Shown piece by piece: positions 1 through 9,135 of a stretch of DNA of 43,834 nt; positions within the stretch are counted from its first letter, which is position 1; every line of letters begins with the position of its first letter. Location of the stretch: assembly GCA_964390645.1 (NCBI GenBank), contig CAYMLL010000021.1, forward strand, positions 1-43,834, given 5' to 3'. Both the position numbers and the translations under genes were made by a program. Origin of the DNA: CAYMLL01 sp964390645. Its GTDB lineage: Bacteria > Planctomycetota > UBA8108. The notes beneath the pieces are model-generated. The model had not been told where the DNA came from and made no database searches. It saw only the letters and a list, made by a program, of their open reading frames with translations.

Positions 1-55
1 GAGCACTAGACTGAAAATCTAGGTGTCGGCAGTTCGACTCTGCCCCCGCGCACCA
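1..55 (+). tRNA. tRNA-Phe (GAA), 3' part, cut by the window edge
   Basis: The 3' two thirds of a tRNA are present; the acceptor 5' strand and most of the D arm lie outside the window. The anticodon stem pairs 6-10 with 18-22 around the 7-base loop CTGAAAA, which gives anticodon GAA at 13-15 (Phe). A 5-base variable loop (GTGTC) follows, then a T arm pairing 28-32 with 40-44 around TTCGACT. The acceptor 3' strand is 45-51, A52 is the discriminator and CCA (53-55) is encoded. The GAGCA...GTGTC framework also matches bacterial tRNA-Phe. Confidence 0.93.
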
Positions 56-61
56 GATTTG

Positions 62-92
62 AAGCCCCGCGAGTCCAGGACTTGCGGGGCTT
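62..92 (+). terminator. Hairpin terminator after tRNA-Phe
   Basis: AAGCCCCGC (62-70) and GCGGGGCTT (84-92) are perfect inverted repeats, and the pairing continues inside with AGTCC/GGACT. The stem is very stable and starts 6 bases after the tRNA CCA. It is followed only by TGACTCTTG, so the usual T tract is weak. Position and strength make it the likely end of the tRNA transcript. Confidence 0.6.
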
Positions 93-1199
93 GACTCTTG
101 CCGGGTCATGCGGCGAGAAGCTCGGCTGCGTAACCACTGTGCCTTCGCCCGGGCACGGTCAGGTCCTCGTGTCGGGGCGGGTTCTGACAGCTCCCTGTCC
201 GGATGGTCCGCGGTCCTTGTGAACGGAGGTTAAGACCTTTTTGAAACTGTTTCCAGGTTCCTCTCGGGGAGTACCCGCGAGGAACCGCCCAGGGGCCGGC
301 GACCCGCGTGACGGGTCGGTGCGGATAGCGAATCCGCGAAGTTCGGGGCGGCCCGTCGAAGCTGTCCGTTCGGCGGAGTCGTCACGGGCTCCGGGAGCCG
401 GGGGCACCGTGGCGGCAGCCAGGACGACAGGGCCAGTAGCCACCGCCCGGTCGGCCCGAACCGGAAGCAAACTGACAACCGCAACCAGCATCTCGGTCTT
501 CGCACGGGCGATCGGATCGGGCAGCGTTTCGACGGTGGCGACCCGCTCTCGCCACTGGACCCTGACGGTGTTTCCGGTGAGGTCCTCGTCCCCGCTGTCG
601 GTCGCTCCTGATGGCGATTCGAGGTCCGTTGACCGGACTCGAGCCTCACGCCGGACTGCCGGGGTCGGTCTGGCGAAGTGGGAAAAGTTCGGGGGATTGC
701 GGGTGGACCTGGCCACACGAGGCGGTGCCGTCCGCGGTGGCCTTCACACCGCTGCGAGGCGTGACAGCGCGGTGCCGGCGATTCGCATCCGGTTGTCCGG
801 AGCCGAGCCGCGACACACGATCGCGGCGCTGAGCAATTGTCGATCATTTCCCGGTGTGGATTCCGATCGAGCCGCCCCGGCGGCTCCACTGGCAAGGTCA
901 CGGAGCTGTTGATTCACAATGGCTTGCACGACTGGCATCGAACTTGCATTCAGCTCGGGTCAGTCGGTTCGCACCTTCGAGCCGAGTGTCTCCACCAGCG
1001 GGAGGAGACGAGAACGACATCGTTCAAGGTGTCGACCTCGATCTGGACTCGGGAGCTTCCTCGCCGCGTTGGACGCCCGCGCGTCGGCAGGTCCGACTCC
1101 ACGGATGTCGGGTGTCGGTTCGGTGTCTTGGTCGCGGAGACGCTTCGCGAGGCAATGTCAGAAACTCAAGGAATGGACCGAGGCGGGAGGACCCAGCTC
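93..1199. other. 1.1 kb with no convincing gene
   Basis: Open frames exist on both strands, as expected at this GC content. The most protein-like is a 185-codon minus-strand frame at 159-716 with a GTG start. Its third-position GC (about 69 percent by hand count) is no higher than the surrounding sequence, it has no recognisable domain and no clear ribosome binding site. The overlapping plus-strand frames are rich in Ser and Arg, as shadow frames are. I see no RNA gene, repeat array or mobile-element end here. Confidence 0.5.
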
Positions 1200-1643
1200 A
1201 TGGAAATCACCTTTCACGAAGTGACTGTCGATTCGGAAGATTTGCAGTCGACGATCGAATCGCTCGAGGCGGCCAACGCACGCAACCTCCGGATCAAGGC
1301 ACTCTACGAGGAGATTCTCAGAGTGCAGGGCGGTGGAGCACGTTCCTCCTCGATCTCCCCGTGGCGAACCGGACTCGGTGTGCGGGTCGCGCGGGCCAGG
1401 AACGCGAAGACGCTCGCCGAGACGATCACCGACGTGCTGCTCGAGGCGAGCGAGCCGCTGCGTCCGAAGGACCTTCGGGACAGGGTGCTCGAGGCCGGGT
1501 ACATCACCCAGGCCCGTGATGACAGCTTCTACATCGCGGTCTTCAACACTGCGAAGAAGGTCCCCGGTATCATCAAGTCGAAGGCCGGATTCTCGCTGAA
1601 TAAGCCCTCCGGGGGCTCCGCGAGCAAGGACCGTCGGAAGTAG
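1200..1643 (+). CDS. Small winged-helix (HARE-HTH-like) protein, 147 aa
   Basis: A short protein with a predicted N-terminal helical/coiled segment (residues 11-42, SIESLEAANARNLRIKAL-like) and a C-terminal winged-helix domain (about 71-134: TLAETITDVLLEA, then PKDLRDRVLEAGY, then FNTAKKVPGI and a wing ending in FSLN). The C-terminal part resembles HARE-HTH domains, which link DNA or RNA polymerase to other modules. The last residues are basic (KDRRK). The ATG at 1200 is preceded by GGGAGG (1185-1190) with 9-base spacing. An in-frame ATG at 1155 would add 15 residues but has a poorer binding site. A nucleic-acid-associated regulatory role is inferred; the target is unknown. It stands alone, with a convergent neighbour. 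Confidence 0.7.
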   Translation: MEITFHEVTVDSEDLQSTIESLEAANARNLRIKALYEEILRVQGGGARSSSISPWRTGLGVRVARARNAKTLAETITDVLLEASEPLRPKDLRDRVLEAGYITQARDDSFYIAVFNTAKKVPGIIKSKAGFSLNKPSGGSASKDRRK

Positions 1644-1974
1644 GCGACCGGGACCTGCCGGGTCCGGCGGTCCGTGACGGCTGACTCGAGGGGCGACCGT
1701 TCCTCACTCGCCCTGCCGTCGATACGGGTTGACCCGGACTCCGTGTGGGGGCTTCAGCGGAGCAGGTCCGGTCCTGCCTGGCAGACGAGGGGAGGAGCCG
1801 TCCCGAGCTCCGACACGGTCATCGTCGTCACATCGCTCGGGAGCTTCCGGCGGTTGTGCAGGTCGACGGGCAGGATCCTGGAGACTGTCGACGATGGTCC
1901 GTCCGCCGTCTCGCCGCGCCGCGCCGCGCCGGCCGCAGGACGACAGCACGGCGCGCGGGCCGAGCGCGCTGCTC
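1644..1974. other. Convergent intergenic region, no gene seen
   Basis: This 331-base gap lies between two genes that end toward each other. It holds a small inverted repeat just past the plus-strand gene (GGACC 1651-1655, GGTCC 1661-1665), a four-copy CGCCG run at 1912-1931, and the GC-rich hairpin listed separately. Open frames here are short and lack coding character. Confidence 0.5.
1951..1969 (-). terminator. GC hairpin downstream of the beta-propeller gene
   Basis: GCGCGC (1951-1956) and GCGCGC (1964-1969) pair around a 7-base loop. The hairpin begins about 5 bases past the stop codon of the minus-strand gene. There is no T tract, so it may be a weak terminator or only a 3'-end stabiliser. 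Confidence 0.3.
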
Positions 1975-2886
1975 TCACTTCAGCGGTGCACCTTCCAGCG
2001 GCGTTCCGTTGGTCGTCAGGATTTGGAAGTGGTGGACGCGATGGGGGCCCTCGTACTTCCAGACGATTCTCTTGTCGCGCGTGACCTCGAAGAGCTTCAT
2101 GCCGCTCGTCGCCGCGTAGCTCGCGATGACGGTGTTGCCATTCGGCAGACGCTGTGCACCGCAGGGATCGACGAACGGATCGCCCGGGAGATCATCGTTC
2201 GTGACCTTCCAGACGACCTTGCCCCCGGCGTTGACCTCGATCGTCTTGTTGCCGTTCGTCAGGTTGATCAGGGTGTTGCCGTTCTTCAGGCGGATCGCCG
2301 TGAAGGGCCAGTTTCGCGCCTTGCGGCCGCCGAGATCCTCGAAGTCAGTGCGAAACTCCTTCACGACCTTCCCCGACGGCGTGTACTCCTTGACCTTGAA
2401 CGCCAGCAGGTGCGGCACGAGGTAGTTGCCGCTCGGTAGCTTGCGGGCCATTCGGGTCTGCATGTGGGCGTTCTTCGTCTCCGGGTCCAGCGGGCAGTCG
2501 ACCACGATCTTCCCCTTCGGGTCGACCTCGAGAAGCCTCGGCAGGTCTCCGAGTTCGGTGATCAGCGTGTTGCCGTCGTCGAGCCGCTGGCACGTGCCGA
2601 TCTCACGGTTCTCGTCGGACTTCCGGTAGTGAAAGACGACCTTCTTCTCACGCGTGATCTCCTTCACCCCGTCGGCCCAGGCGATGAGGACGTTGCCATC
2701 CGGCAGGACGAATCCGTCGCGCGCGCCCCGGCGTCCGGCATCCCAGAGCGGCTTGCCTGACTCATCGATGATGCCGGTGAACGACGGACCGGCGACGAAG
2801 AAGGAGTGACGGATCTCCCGGGCCGGCGACGAACGTGCTGCGAGGGTGCTGACGAGCAGCAGAGCAAGAGTCGAGAATCGAGGCAT
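1975..2886 (-). CDS. Exported beta-propeller repeat protein, 303 aa
   Basis: The first ~22 residues (MPRFSTLALLLVSTLAARSSPA) form a signal peptide, so the protein should act outside the cytoplasm. The rest contains five spaced copies of a motif like LPDGNVLIA, LDDGNTLIT, LPSGNYLVP, LKNGNTLIN and LPNGNTVIA (about residues 61, 102, 150, 200, 247). These alternate with strands such as GKVVWKV and KRIVWKYEG. This is the pattern of PQQ-like or arylsulfotransferase-like propeller proteins common in planctomycetes. No catalytic motif is clear, so binding or structural use is as likely as enzymatic activity. The ATG at 2886 is chosen because it starts the signal peptide and has GGAG 7 bases upstream; in-frame upstream starts at 2916 and 2994 would bury the signal peptide. 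Confidence 0.8.
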   Translation of the reverse strand: MPRFSTLALLLVSTLAARSSPAREIRHSFFVAGPSFTGIIDESGKPLWDAGRRGARDGFVLPDGNVLIAWADGVKEITREKKVVFHYRKSDENREIGTCQRLDDGNTLITELGDLPRLLEVDPKGKIVVDCPLDPETKNAHMQTRMARKLPSGNYLVPHLLAFKVKEYTPSGKVVKEFRTDFEDLGGRKARNWPFTAIRLKNGNTLINLTNGNKTIEVNAGGKVVWKVTNDDLPGDPFVDPCGAQRLPNGNTVIASYAATSGMKLFEVTRDKRIVWKYEGPHRVHHFQILTTNGTPLEGAPLK

Positions 2887-3139
2887 CGGCGTGCTCCGAA
2901 CGGATTCGACGAGCATCAGAGCTTCCGGGTGTCGAGCATCCCGGCTCGGTCCAGACGCAGACGGAAGGGTAGCACGCGGATCCGCGGCTCCCAAGCCGCC
3001 GTCGCGCTTTCGCCCCTCGTCGTGGCCGTGGACCGGGAGGGCGCGATGTCAGGGTCACGCCGCCGCACTGCGAGATTACGGTCGGCCGTGTTATTCTGTG
3101 GGTAGCCTTGACCGTGGCAACGAAGCGACGAGATGACGT

Positions 3140-5353
3140 ATGACACGATCGGTTCTGACGACCGTCGTTTTCGCCTCGTGGGCGCTCGTGGCCGTCGACC
3201 TGCGCGCTCGACAGCACTGGGCTTACCGCGCCCCCGTGCGTCCGACACCGCCGCTGGTCGATGGGCGACGCGCGCCGCCCATCGACGCCTTCGTGCGGCG
3301 TCGTCTCGAGGCGGAAGGCCTCTCTGCGTCCCCGTCGGCCTCTCGTCCGGAGCTGATTCGCCGCCTTTGCCTCGACCTCGGCGGCCTGCCGCCGACGGCC
3401 TCGGAGGTCGAGAGCTTCGTCACGGACGACTCGCCGGACGCGTACGAGAAGATCGTTGACCGTCTGCTCGCATCGCCACGATTCGGTGAGCGTTGGGCGC
3501 AACCCTGGCTCGATCTCGCTCGCTACGCGGACTCGAACGGCTTCCAGGCCGACCAGATCCGTGAGAGCTGGCCGTACCGCGACTGGGTCGTGGCGGCGCT
3601 CGCGACGGACATGCCCTTCGACCGCTTCTCGATCGAGCAGCTCGCCGGCGACCTGCTGCCGGACGCGACGCCGGGGCAGCGTGTCGCCACGGGATTCCAT
3701 CGCACGGTCCCGTGCAACGTCGAGGCCGGCGTGCATCCAGAGGCGAATCGCACCGATCAGCTCCTCGATCGGGTCAATACGACCGGCACGGTCTGGCTCG
3801 GCGTGACGCTCGAGTGCGCTCAATGCCACGACCACAAGTACGACCCGTTCACGATGGTCGACTACTACCGGCTCTTCGCGTACTTCAACAACACGCCACT
3901 CGAGGTGCGCAACGCGTCGGGCAAGGGAGTGCAGTTCGACTTCTGGGGCCCGAAACTGTCGCTGCCCCTGGCGCCGTTGCTGGCGGAGCGCAAGAAGCGG
4001 CTGGAGCAGGCCGCCCGGGAGCTTCGGGGTCGGCGCACGAAGCTGCTGGCGGACACCGCCGTGCGTGACAAGTGGGAGAAGGAGGTCGCCTCGAGAGACG
4101 ACTTGCCGGAGCCGGTGGCGAAAGCGCTGCGCAAGACGGCCGTGAAGCGCTCGAAGAAGGAGCGCCGGGTGGTCGCCGCCCACTTCGCGAAGCGTCACCG
4201 GCCGCTGCGGGATCTGGATGCCGAGATCGCGGGCCGCAGGAAGGAGCTCGCCGCGATCCGGCCGCCTTCGACGCTCGTCATGGTCGAGATGGAGCAGCCG
4301 CGAGAGACTCACGTCCTGGCCCGCGGCAGCTATCTCGAGAAGGGCGAACGCGTCGAGACGGGAACGCCGGCCGCACTGCCCCCTCTGCCGGCCGACTCGC
4401 CGCCGAATCGTCTGGGGCTCGCCCGCTGGCTCGTGGACGGTTCGAATCCGCTCGTCGCCCGTGTCACCGTCAATCGCTGGTGGGCGGAGCTCTTCGGTCG
4501 AGGGATCGTCGCCACCCTCGAGGACTTCGGGTCCCGGGGTGACAGGCCGACACACCCCGAGGTTCTCGACTGGCTGGCGGTCGATCTGGTCGAGTCCGGC
4601 TGGTCCATGAAGCGCCTGCTGCGTCAGATCGTCTCGTCCGGGACCTATCGCCAGTCCTCGAGGATACGCCCCGAGATGATCGAGCGTGACCCACGCAACG
4701 AGCTCCTCGCACGCGCCTCCCGGTTCCGCATGTCGGCGGAGATGATCCGTGACAACGCGCTCGCCGTCAGCGGTCTCCTCAGCGCCCGGATCGGCGGCTC
4801 TCCGGTGATGCCGTATCAGCCCCCGGGCATCTGGCGACACGTGGGACGCGGCGGGCCGACCTGGACCGAGGCGAAGGACGAGAGCCGCTATCGTCGTGGG
4901 ATCTACATCGTCCACCGTCGAGCGGCGCCGTATCCCAGCCTCGTCAACTTCGACGCCCCGGATCGGGGAGCGTGCACGGTCGCGCGTGCGAGGACGAACA
5001 CGCCACTGCAGGCCTTGACGTTGCTCAACGACCCGGCCTACGTCGAGGCGGCGCTCGCTCTCGCGGTCCGTATCCTCCAGGAGTCCGCGAGCTCCGCCGA
5101 CGAGGAGCGCGTTCGTCACGCCTTTCTGCTGGTGCTCGGTCGCTGGCCGACCGACGGCGAGAGCGCCACGGTGTCAAGATTGGTGGCCGAGCGCGCGCAT
5201 CGGCTGTCCTCCGACAGCAAGGCCGTGAAGCAGCTGCTCGACGTCGGCGGCGTCTTTCGTCCACCCGGCAATCTGATCCGCAGCGAGGTGGCGACATGGT
5301 TCTACGTCGCATCGGTGCTCCTCAACCTTGACGAGACGATCACGCGGGAGTAG
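3140..5353 (+). CDS. PSCyt2 (DUF1549)/PSD1 (DUF1553) protein lacking the PSCyt1 domain, 737 aa
   Basis: The N terminus is a short signal-like segment (VLTTVVFASWALVAVDLRA). PSCyt2/DUF1549 follows at about 45-250, with the heme-attachment motif CAQCHDHK at residues 226-233. A charged, probably coiled region fills 275-375. PSD1/DUF1553 covers about 425-720 (NRLGLARWLVDGSNPL, TVNRWWAELFGRGIV, GTYRQSS, TNTPLQALTLLNDP). Relatives usually begin with a cytochrome-like PSCyt1 domain; this one does not, so it carries one CxxCH instead of two. The DUF1501 gene starts 3 bases after its stop, which indicates an operon. Family members are exported and are thought to work in planctomycete-specific breakdown or electron-transfer systems, but no substrate is established. 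Confidence 0.88.
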   Translation: MTRSVLTTVVFASWALVAVDLRARQHWAYRAPVRPTPPLVDGRRAPPIDAFVRRRLEAEGLSASPSASRPELIRRLCLDLGGLPPTASEVESFVTDDSPDAYEKIVDRLLASPRFGERWAQPWLDLARYADSNGFQADQIRESWPYRDWVVAALATDMPFDRFSIEQLAGDLLPDATPGQRVATGFHRTVPCNVEAGVHPEANRTDQLLDRVNTTGTVWLGVTLECAQCHDHKYDPFTMVDYYRLFAYFNNTPLEVRNASGKGVQFDFWGPKLSLPLAPLLAERKKRLEQAARELRGRRTKLLADTAVRDKWEKEVASRDDLPEPVAKALRKTAVKRSKKERRVVAAHFAKRHRPLRDLDAEIAGRRKELAAIRPPSTLVMVEMEQPRETHVLARGSYLEKGERVETGTPAALPPLPADSPPNRLGLARWLVDGSNPLVARVTVNRWWAELFGRGIVATLEDFGSRGDRPTHPEVLDWLAVDLVESGWSMKRLLRQIVSSGTYRQSSRIRPEMIERDPRNELLARASRFRMSAEMIRDNALAVSGLLSARIGGSPVMPYQPPGIWRHVGRGGPTWTEAKDESRYRRGIYIVHRRAAPYPSLVNFDAPDRGACTVARARTNTPLQALTLLNDPAYVEAALALAVRILQESASSADEERVRHAFLLVLGRWPTDGESATVSRLVAERAHRLSSDSKAVKQLLDVGGVFRPPGNLIRSEVATWFYVASVLLNLDETITRE

Positions 5354-5356
5354 ACG

Positions 5357-6814
5357 GTGCCCCCCGACATTCTGCAGAGACTTACCCGCCTCGCCATGAA
5401 CGAGCTTTCGCTGCGTACGCGGCGTCACTTTCTTCAGGGGGTCGGCTTCGGGCTCGGCGGTGCGGCGTTGACCTCTCTGCTGGCGCGCGACACGACCGTG
5501 TCCGCGCCGGTCGGTCCACACTTCGCTCCCCGGGCACGCTCCGTGATCTACATCCACATGGTCGGCGCGCCGTCCCATCTCGATCTCTTCGATCACAAGC
5601 CGGAGCTTCAGCGTCTCAACGGCACGCGTTGTCCCGACGAGATGTTCGTCGGCAAGCGACTCGCGTTCATCCGCACCCAGCCACAACTGCTCGGCACGCC
5701 CCGGGACGAGAAGTTCGAGTTCCGGCGTGGGGGTGCCTCCGGCCTCGAGATCTCGAACCTCCTGCCGCACCTGCAGAAGGTCGCGGACCGGCTCTGCGTG
5801 ATCAAGACGCTGCACACGGATCAGTTCAACCACGCGCCGGCGCAGCTCCTGCTGCTCACCGGCTTCTCGCGCTTCGGACGACCGAGCTTCGGCTCGTGGG
5901 CCAGCTACGGACTGGGAAGCGAGAACCGCGACCTTCCGGACTTCGTCGTCCTCGTCACCGGTCAGGTGCTCGGCGCGGGAAACAGCGCCTGGGGGAGCGG
6001 CTTCCTGCCGACCGTGCACCAGGGTGTCGAGTTCCGCAGCCAGGGGGATCCGGTCCTCTTCCTGTCGGATCCTGTCGGTGTCGAGCGCTCGGATCGACGC
6101 GTCGTCATCGACGCGGTGCAGCGGCTGAACCGGGCGCGTCTCGCCGACGTCGGCGATCCGGAGATCGCGACTCGTATCAGTCAATACGAGCTCGCCTACC
6201 GCATGCAGACCTCCGTTCCGGAGCTCATGGACATCGGCCGGGAGTCGAAGGCGACCCACGAGCTTTACGGCACCAGACCCGGCAAGCGGTCCTTCGCGAA
6301 CAGCTGCCTCCTGGCGCGACGGCTCGTCGAGCGTGGTGTTCGCTTCGTGCAGCTCTTCGATCAGGGCTGGGATCACCACGGCAACGTCTTCGGAAACCTG
6401 CCGAACAAGGCGAAGCAGGTCGACCGGCCGATCGCCGCGCTGATTCGCGACCTCGAGACGCGCGGTCTTCTCGATGAGACACTGGTCGTCTGGTCCGCGG
6501 AGTTCGGACGCACGCCGATGGCGCAGGGCAAGAGCGACAGCGGCAAGCCACAGACGAAGGCCGGTCGTGATCACCACAAGGAGGCTTACACGGTCTGGAT
6601 GGCCGGCGGTGGCACGCGCCCGGGTCACACGTACGGCAAGACCGATGACCTCGGCTACGGCGTGGCCGAGCACCCCGTCCACGTTCACGATCTCAACGCC
6701 ACGATCCTTCATCTTCTCGGCGTCGATCACGAGCGCTTGACGTTCCGGTATCAGGGGAGAGAGTTCCGGCTGACGGATATTCACGGCGAGGTCGTACGCG
6801 ACGTGCTGGTCTGA
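5357..6814 (+). CDS. DUF1501 protein with twin-arginine leader, 485 aa
   Basis: This is a DUF1501 family protein (alkaline-phosphatase/sulfatase-like fold). The N terminus has a Tat-type leader (LRTRRHFLQG, then GFGLGGAALTSLLA), suggesting export in folded form. Family hallmarks are present: IYIHMVGAPSHLDLFDHKP near the start, VVWSAEFGRTPMAQ, AGRDHHKEAYTVWMAGGG, and the C-terminal HVHDLNATILHLLG plus FRLTDIHGE. A GTG at 5357 follows GGGAG in the upstream stop region with 6-base spacing. An ATG at 5396 (residue 14), closer to the RR motif, is the alternative start. It pairs with the preceding PSCyt2/PSD1 gene, as is typical in planctomycetes; the enzyme activity is not known. Confidence 0.9.
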   Translation: MPPDILQRLTRLAMNELSLRTRRHFLQGVGFGLGGAALTSLLARDTTVSAPVGPHFAPRARSVIYIHMVGAPSHLDLFDHKPELQRLNGTRCPDEMFVGKRLAFIRTQPQLLGTPRDEKFEFRRGGASGLEISNLLPHLQKVADRLCVIKTLHTDQFNHAPAQLLLLTGFSRFGRPSFGSWASYGLGSENRDLPDFVVLVTGQVLGAGNSAWGSGFLPTVHQGVEFRSQGDPVLFLSDPVGVERSDRRVVIDAVQRLNRARLADVGDPEIATRISQYELAYRMQTSVPELMDIGRESKATHELYGTRPGKRSFANSCLLARRLVERGVRFVQLFDQGWDHHGNVFGNLPNKAKQVDRPIAALIRDLETRGLLDETLVVWSAEFGRTPMAQGKSDSGKPQTKAGRDHHKEAYTVWMAGGGTRPGHTYGKTDDLGYGVAEHPVHVHDLNATILHLLGVDHERLTFRYQGREFRLTDIHGEVVRDVLV

Positions 6815-6935
6815 GGAGGTGAGCGGTCCTGCACCGCGGCGAGGCGTCGCGGTGATCCGGGCAGAGCGTCCCCGACCTTTGCGTGGAATTGCTTCACCGT
6901 GTGCCTCACAATGGTCGGTTGGAGGTAGAGAGACC

Positions 6936-9086
6936 TTGCTCCATGTGGCCCTGGCGCTCTCGCTCGCCCTCGCCGGACAGTCCGACGCGGCGGCGCTCGA
7001 GCGCTTCGAGAAGGACATTCGCCCGGTGCTCGTGGAGCACTGCTACCGGTGCCACTCTGTCGGCGCCAAGAAGCTCCAGGGCGGGCTGCTGCTCGACACG
7101 CGGGCCGGAACGCTCCGCGGTGGCGACAGCGGGCCGGCGCTGGTTCCCGGGAAGCCGGGACGGAGCCTGCTGCTCTCGGCGCTGCGGTACGAGGATCTCG
7201 AGATGCCGCCGAAGGGGCGGCTGCCCGATCGTGTCATCGCCGACTTCGAGCGCTGGGTGAAGGAGGGGGCGCCGGACTCGCGGGAGTCACCGACAGCTGC
7301 GGAGGACGTGGAGACCGGTGGGGATGCGGGTATCGAGGCGGCCAGGCGGCTGTGGGCCTTTCGCACGCCGACGCGGCAGGATCCGCCCGCCGCTTCGGGT
7401 GGGGCGAGGCCGCGAGGCCGCGTCGATGCGTTCGTCGTCGCGAAGCTCGAGGAGTCGGGACTCTCTCCCGCTCCACCGGCGAGCGCGCGAGCGCTCGTAC
7501 GACGGGTGTCGTTCGATCTCACGGGGCTGCCCTCGTCGCCGGAGGTCGCGGAGGCCTTCGCGGCGGATCCCGATGTCGTCGCCTACGAGAGGCTCGTCGA
7601 CGATCTGCTCGCGTCGCCGCGCTTCGGTGAGCGCTGGGCGCGCATGTGGCTGGACGTCTCGCGCTACGCGGAGGACCAGGCGCACATCGTCGGCAACAAC
7701 CAGGCGCTCTTCTACCCGAACGCCCATCTCTTCCGAGACTGGGTCATCGCCGCGTTGAATGCCGACATGCCGTACGACCAGTTCGTCCGTCTGCAGCTGG
7801 CCGCGGATCTTCTCGGCGGTCACGAAGGTGATCGGGCGGCTCTGGGCTTTCTCGGCCTCGGGCCGAAGTACTACCGGCGCAACGACGTCTCCGTCATGGC
7901 GGACGAGTGGGAGGACCGTGTCGACACCGTCACGCGAGGTCTGCTCGGGCTGACGGTCGCGTGCGCGCGCTGTCATGATCACAAGTACGACCCGATCGAG
8001 ACGGAGGACTACTACGCGCTCGCCGGCGTGTTCGCGAGCACCGAGATGTTCAACCTGCCGATCGAGAAGCCGGCATCGAGCTCCGGGTCTTCCGGGAAGG
8101 ACGGCAAGAAGAAGAGAAAGAAGAGCTCGCCGGGCCAGACGATGCACGTCATCCGTGAGGGCAAGCCTCGCGATCTCGAGGTATTCGTGCGCGGCGATCC
8201 GACGGCGAAGGGACCGACGGTGCCGCGTCGATTCCTCCGTGTTCTTTCGGCGCAGGAGCCGGAGCCCTTCTCCTCGGGAAGCGGACGTCTGGGCCTCGCG
8301 GAAGCCATCGTCGCGCCGGGCAATCCCCTGACGGCGCGGGTGATCGTCAATCGTGTCTGGGCTCTCCTCTTCGGTCGTGGGCTCGTCGGCACTCCGAGCA
8401 ACTTCGGCAAGCTTGGCGAGGCGCCGACGCACCCGAGGCTGCTGGACGATCTCGCAGCTCGTTTCGTGGAGAACGGCTGGTCCGTGAAGCAGCTGATCCG
8501 GGAGCTCGTGCTGTCGGCGACCTACCGTCAGTCGAGCCAGATCACGCCCGCAGGGCTGTCGAAGGACCCGACTAACCGGCTGCTCTGGCGCATGCCGAGG
8601 CGTCGCCTGGACGTCGAGGCGTGGCGCGACTCCCTCCTCCTGGCGGCGGGGCGGCTCGACGCGGCGGTCGGGGGGCGGTCGGTGCGCCCGCAGGATCCCG
8701 AGGAGCGACGCCGCACGCTGTACAGCCGCGTCAGCCGCTTCGAGCTCGACAAGATGCTCGTGCTGTTCGACTTTCCGGACGCCAACGTGCACTCCGCGGG
8801 TCGCGTGCACACGACGACTCCGCTGCAAAAGCTCTTCGCGATGAACAGCGCGTTCCTCACGCGACAGGCAGACTTCCTCGCGGATCGCCTCCTGGGGGAG
8901 AAGACGCGTCGCGACGCGCGCGGTCGGATCGGGCGCGCCTACCGGATTGTCTACGGGCGTCCTCCGAGCACTCGTGAGTCGGACCTCGGTGTCGCCTTCC
9001 TCGACGGGGCCGGTGCCGACATCGGTCGCTGGCGACAGTACACGCAGGCACTTCTGATGTCGAACGAGGCTCTCTTCGTCGATTGA
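6936..9086 (+). CDS. PSCyt1-PSCyt2-PSD1 cytochrome protein, 716 aa
   Basis: The chosen TTG start gives a clean signal peptide (LHVALALSLALAGQSDAAA) and lies 10 bases after GGAGG (6921-6925). A longer reading from 6819 would add 39 residues ahead of the signal peptide, and a GTG at 6945 is also possible. PSCyt1 follows with CYRCH at 36-40, then LQGGLLLDTRAG, GDSGPALVPGKPGRSLL and EDLEMPPKG. PSCyt2/DUF1549 contains a second heme motif, CARCHDHKYDP, from residue 343. A lysine-rich linker (KDGKKKRKKSS) precedes PSD1/DUF1553 (ARVIVNRVWALLFGRGLV, ATYRQSSQ, TTTPLQKLFAMNS). Two c-type heme sites are therefore expected, loaded by a Ccm system such as the one later in the window. It forms a pair with the DUF1501 gene 49 bases downstream. 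Confidence 0.9.
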   Translation: MLHVALALSLALAGQSDAAALERFEKDIRPVLVEHCYRCHSVGAKKLQGGLLLDTRAGTLRGGDSGPALVPGKPGRSLLLSALRYEDLEMPPKGRLPDRVIADFERWVKEGAPDSRESPTAAEDVETGGDAGIEAARRLWAFRTPTRQDPPAASGGARPRGRVDAFVVAKLEESGLSPAPPASARALVRRVSFDLTGLPSSPEVAEAFAADPDVVAYERLVDDLLASPRFGERWARMWLDVSRYAEDQAHIVGNNQALFYPNAHLFRDWVIAALNADMPYDQFVRLQLAADLLGGHEGDRAALGFLGLGPKYYRRNDVSVMADEWEDRVDTVTRGLLGLTVACARCHDHKYDPIETEDYYALAGVFASTEMFNLPIEKPASSSGSSGKDGKKKRKKSSPGQTMHVIREGKPRDLEVFVRGDPTAKGPTVPRRFLRVLSAQEPEPFSSGSGRLGLAEAIVAPGNPLTARVIVNRVWALLFGRGLVGTPSNFGKLGEAPTHPRLLDDLAARFVENGWSVKQLIRELVLSATYRQSSQITPAGLSKDPTNRLLWRMPRRRLDVEAWRDSLLLAAGRLDAAVGGRSVRPQDPEERRRTLYSRVSRFELDKMLVLFDFPDANVHSAGRVHTTTPLQKLFAMNSAFLTRQADFLADRLLGEKTRRDARGRIGRAYRIVYGRPPSTRESDLGVAFLDGAGADIGRWRQYTQALLMSNEALFVD

Positions 9087-9135
9087 GCGTTGACGGACGG
9101 TTGACCCGACCGGGCGCATCACGGATCTTGATGTC

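Noticed and set aside
159..716. Possible 185-residue gene on the minus strand
   Set aside because: Third-position GC is not above background, there is no domain and no ribosome binding site. It was left as an uncertain frame in the region entry.
1..1199. Integration site or mobile element at the tRNA 3' end
   Set aside because: No integrase or transposase is seen and no second copy of the tRNA 3' end was found nearby by eye.
2762..5119. 785-codon open frame on the minus strand
   Set aside because: It lies opposite the well-conserved PSCyt2/PSD1 gene and is rich in Arg, Asp and Val as shadow frames are; it has no domain.
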